Below, piece by piece: positions 4,855 to 6,071 of a stretch of 6,071 bases of DNA. A program made the translations under genes and the position numbers. Position 1 is the first letter of the stretch. The number at the start of each line of letters is the position of its first letter. This stretch comes from Pseudomonadota bacterium. Lineage in GTDB: Bacteria > Pseudomonadota > Alphaproteobacteria > Acetobacterales > Acetobacteraceae. The notes beneath the pieces were generated by a model. That model did not search any database and was not told the DNA's origin. It saw nothing but the letters and a program-made list of their open reading frames with translations. Where the stretch lies: assembly GCA_021805485.1 (NCBI GenBank), contig JAJZFF010000114.1, forward strand, positions 1-6,071, read 5' to 3'.

Positions 4855-4860
4855 CTCCTC
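4855..4860 (-). promoter_or_regulatory. Ribosome binding site that favours the ATG start of flgA
   Basis: GAGGAG on the minus strand, 7 bases before the ATG at 4847 and overlapping the last bases of flgG. If translation began at the GTG at 4862 this site would lie inside the gene. Confidence 0.75.
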
Positions 4861-5647
4861 ACAGATTAGGATTGGTCAGGGTGGCGAAGACCTGGTCGGA
4901 GACGCCGATGACGCGGCTGTTCATTTCATAGGCGCGCTGGGCGGTGATCAGATTCGTGATCTCGGTCACGACGTTGACGTTGGACGTCTCGACGAAGCCT
5001 TGCATCACCGTGCCGAAGCCGGGCGAGCCCGGCAGTCCCTGGATCGGGTTGCCCGAGGCCGCTGTGGCCAGGAAGAAGTTGCCGCCCTGCGGAGACAGGC
5101 CCGCGGGGTTGGCGAAGGTGGCGAGCTGCATCTGCCCGATGAGCTGTGGCTGCACCTGGCCGGGGATCGTCACCTGCACCTGGCCCTGGGCGTTGATGGC
5201 GACGCTGGTGGCGTTCTGCGGCACGGTCATGCCGGGCGCGACGACGTAGCCGTCCGCGGTGACGATCTGGCCGGTGGGCGAGAGCGAGAAGGTCCCGTCG
5301 CGCGTATAGGCGATCTCGCCAGAGGGCAGCGTCACCTGGAAATAGCCGTTGCCCTGCACTGCGAGGTCGAGCGTGTTGTTGGTCTGCTGCAGATTGCCCT
5401 GCTCGAGGATCGGGTAGATCGCCGCGGTCTGCACGCCGAGACCGACCTCGGTGCCGGAGGGCACGATCGTGCCGGTATCGGAGCTGTTGGAGCCGACGAC
5501 GCGCAGATTCTGGTAGATCAGATCCTGAAACTCGGGCCGGCGGCGCTTGAAGGCGGTTGTCGTCATGTTGGCTATGTTGTTGGCGATGACTTCGATATTC
5601 GTCTGCTGGGCCTGCATGCCGGTGCCGGCGATATCCATCGAACGCAT
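4859..5647 (-). CDS. flgG: Flagellar distal rod protein FlgG
   Basis: FlgG polymerises into the distal rod that crosses the periplasm through the P and L rings. The 262 residues match the family length. The N-terminal helix and flagellar rod signature are at 1-35 (MRSMDIAGTGMQAQQTNIEV, then IANNIANMTTTAFKR). Next comes the FlgG-specific stretch with YQNLRVVGSNSSDTG at 45-59 and PSGTEVGLGVQTAA at 63-76, which distinguishes it from FlgF. The central domain holds LDLAVQGNGYFQV at 93-105 and YTRDGTFSLSPTGQIVTADGY at 114-134. The C-terminal domain ends in GFVETSNVNVVTEITNLITAQRAYEMNSRVI (217-247). No signal peptide is present, as expected for export through the flagellar type III apparatus. The ATG has an AAAGG element 8 bases upstream within an AT-rich 31-base gap after flgF. 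Its stop overlaps the region carrying the flgA ribosome binding site. Confidence 0.98.
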   Translation of the reverse strand: MRSMDIAGTGMQAQQTNIEVIANNIANMTTTAFKRRRPEFQDLIYQNLRVVGSNSSDTGTIVPSGTEVGLGVQTAAIYPILEQGNLQQTNNTLDLAVQGNGYFQVTLPSGEIAYTRDGTFSLSPTGQIVTADGYVVAPGMTVPQNATSVAINAQGQVQVTIPGQVQPQLIGQMQLATFANPAGLSPQGGNFFLATAASGNPIQGLPGSPGFGTVMQGFVETSNVNVVTEITNLITAQRAYEMNSRVIGVSDQVFATLTNPNL

Positions 5648-5678
5648 TTCGAGCGCCTTTCCTTATTTCTAATATGGA

Positions 5679-6071
5679 TCAAACGATCGGCGGCTTGATC
5701 TGGTCGATCGCCGATTGCTGGCGCGTGAACTCCTCCTGCGCCAAATCGGCCGCGGCCTGGAACTGACGCTGCATGGTCAGCAGACGGGTCATCTCGGTGA
5801 CGGGCTCGACATTGCTCTGCTCGATCGCACCCTGGACCAGGCGCGTTCCGCTGACCGGGTCGGTCGGGCTCGTGGTGTTGAACAGGTGGTTGCCCTCCGC
5901 GGTCAGCCGCAGCGGATCCTGCGGCTGAACGATGCCGATCTTGCCGATCTGGCCGTTCTCGGTGCTGAGGGTTCCGTCCGCGGCGACGGCGATGTGGGCG
6001 TCGGCGGTGCCGACCTGGAGCGGCTGGCCATTGGTGTCGAGCAGGGCGTTGCCGGAGCCATCGACGATGGT
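5679..6071 (-). CDS. flgF: Flagellar basal-body proximal rod protein FlgF (3' part; start outside window)
   Basis: The last 130 residues of an axial rod protein, cut by the window edge; roughly the N-terminal half is missing compared with the usual 240-250 residues. The visible part contains the central beta domain (VAADGTLSTENGQIGKIGIV at 29-48; LTAEGNHLF at 56-64) and the C-terminal rod signature GAIEQSNVEPVTEMTRLLTM at 81-100, followed by QRQFQAAADLAQEEF and the end IDQIKPPIV. FlgF is favoured over FlgG because a complete FlgG follows immediately and because flgF-flgG is the standard order. The fragment also has the shorter C-terminal pattern of FlgF. It would form part of the proximal rod, exported without a signal peptide. 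The promoter for the flgF-flgG-flgA-flgH unit must lie beyond the window or further upstream. Confidence 0.92.
   Translation of the reverse strand, partial: TIVDGSGNALLDTNGQPLQVGTADAHIAVAADGTLSTENGQIGKIGIVQPQDPLRLTAEGNHLFNTTSPTDPVSGTRLVQGAIEQSNVEPVTEMTRLLTMQRQFQAAADLAQEEFTRQQSAIDQIKPPIV

Noticed and set aside
5648..5678. AT-rich flgF-flgG gap as an internal promoter
   Set aside because: A TATTAG-like element is present on the minus strand, but I see no -35 at a proper distance. The 31-base gap is explained by the flgG ribosome binding site.

Overview
The window is part of a flagellar gene cluster from a GC-rich alphaproteobacterium. Three things point there: a FliX-type regulator, which is an alphaproteobacterial family; a DksA whose zinc-finger cysteines are mostly replaced; and the gene order flgF-flgG-flgA-flgH next to dksA, fliX and flgI, which resembles Caulobacter and Rhodospirillales-type clusters. 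The genus cannot be told from this sequence.

Layout from right to left. (1) A minus-strand block, positions 6071 to 3064, encodes flgF (3' part only), flgG, flgA and flgH. These are the proximal and distal rod proteins, the P-ring chaperone and the L-ring lipoprotein. The genes are tightly packed: there are 31 bases between flgF and flgG, the flgA ribosome binding site lies inside the end of flgG, and flgA and flgH overlap by ATGA. (2) About 100 bases separate flgH from the convergent dksA and hold a hairpin that may stop both transcripts. (3) Two plus-strand regulatory genes follow: fliX (1961-2371) and dksA (2547-2963). dksA has its own sigma-70-like promoter, an upstream inverted repeat, and a leader hairpin touching its ribosome binding site. 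(4) A 257-base divergent intergenic region (1704-1960) separates fliX from flgI. (5) A second minus-strand block, 1703 to 1, encodes flgI (P-ring), a FlgJ-N/CheL-type rod-binding protein, and the start of a small coiled-coil protein that may be FlgN-like. Stops and starts overlap at both junctions.

The most informative non-coding part is the fliX/flgI divergent region. It carries a perfect-spacing sigma-54 promoter (TGGCACG-N4-TTGC on the minus strand, 1832-1818) reading toward flgI. An 8-bp hairpin sits at the predicted 5' end of that mRNA. A pair of overlapping inverted repeats lies about 100-125 bases upstream of the predicted start site, where a sigma-54 enhancer-binding protein would be expected. 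FliX is known in Caulobacter to control FlbD, the activator of sigma-54 flagellar promoters, so this layout suggests a self-contained regulatory node: FliX encoded divergently from a promoter of the type it controls.

Together the genes build the rod and the P and L rings of the basal body (FlgF, FlgG, FlgI, FlgH). They also supply assembly factors (FlgA, rod-binding protein, possible FlgN) and link assembly to transcription (FliX) and to nutrient status (DksA). I found no mobile elements, CRISPR arrays, tRNA or rRNA. No wholly new system is evident. The points of interest are regulatory sites, a one-cysteine DksA and a repeat-expanded FlgA tail.
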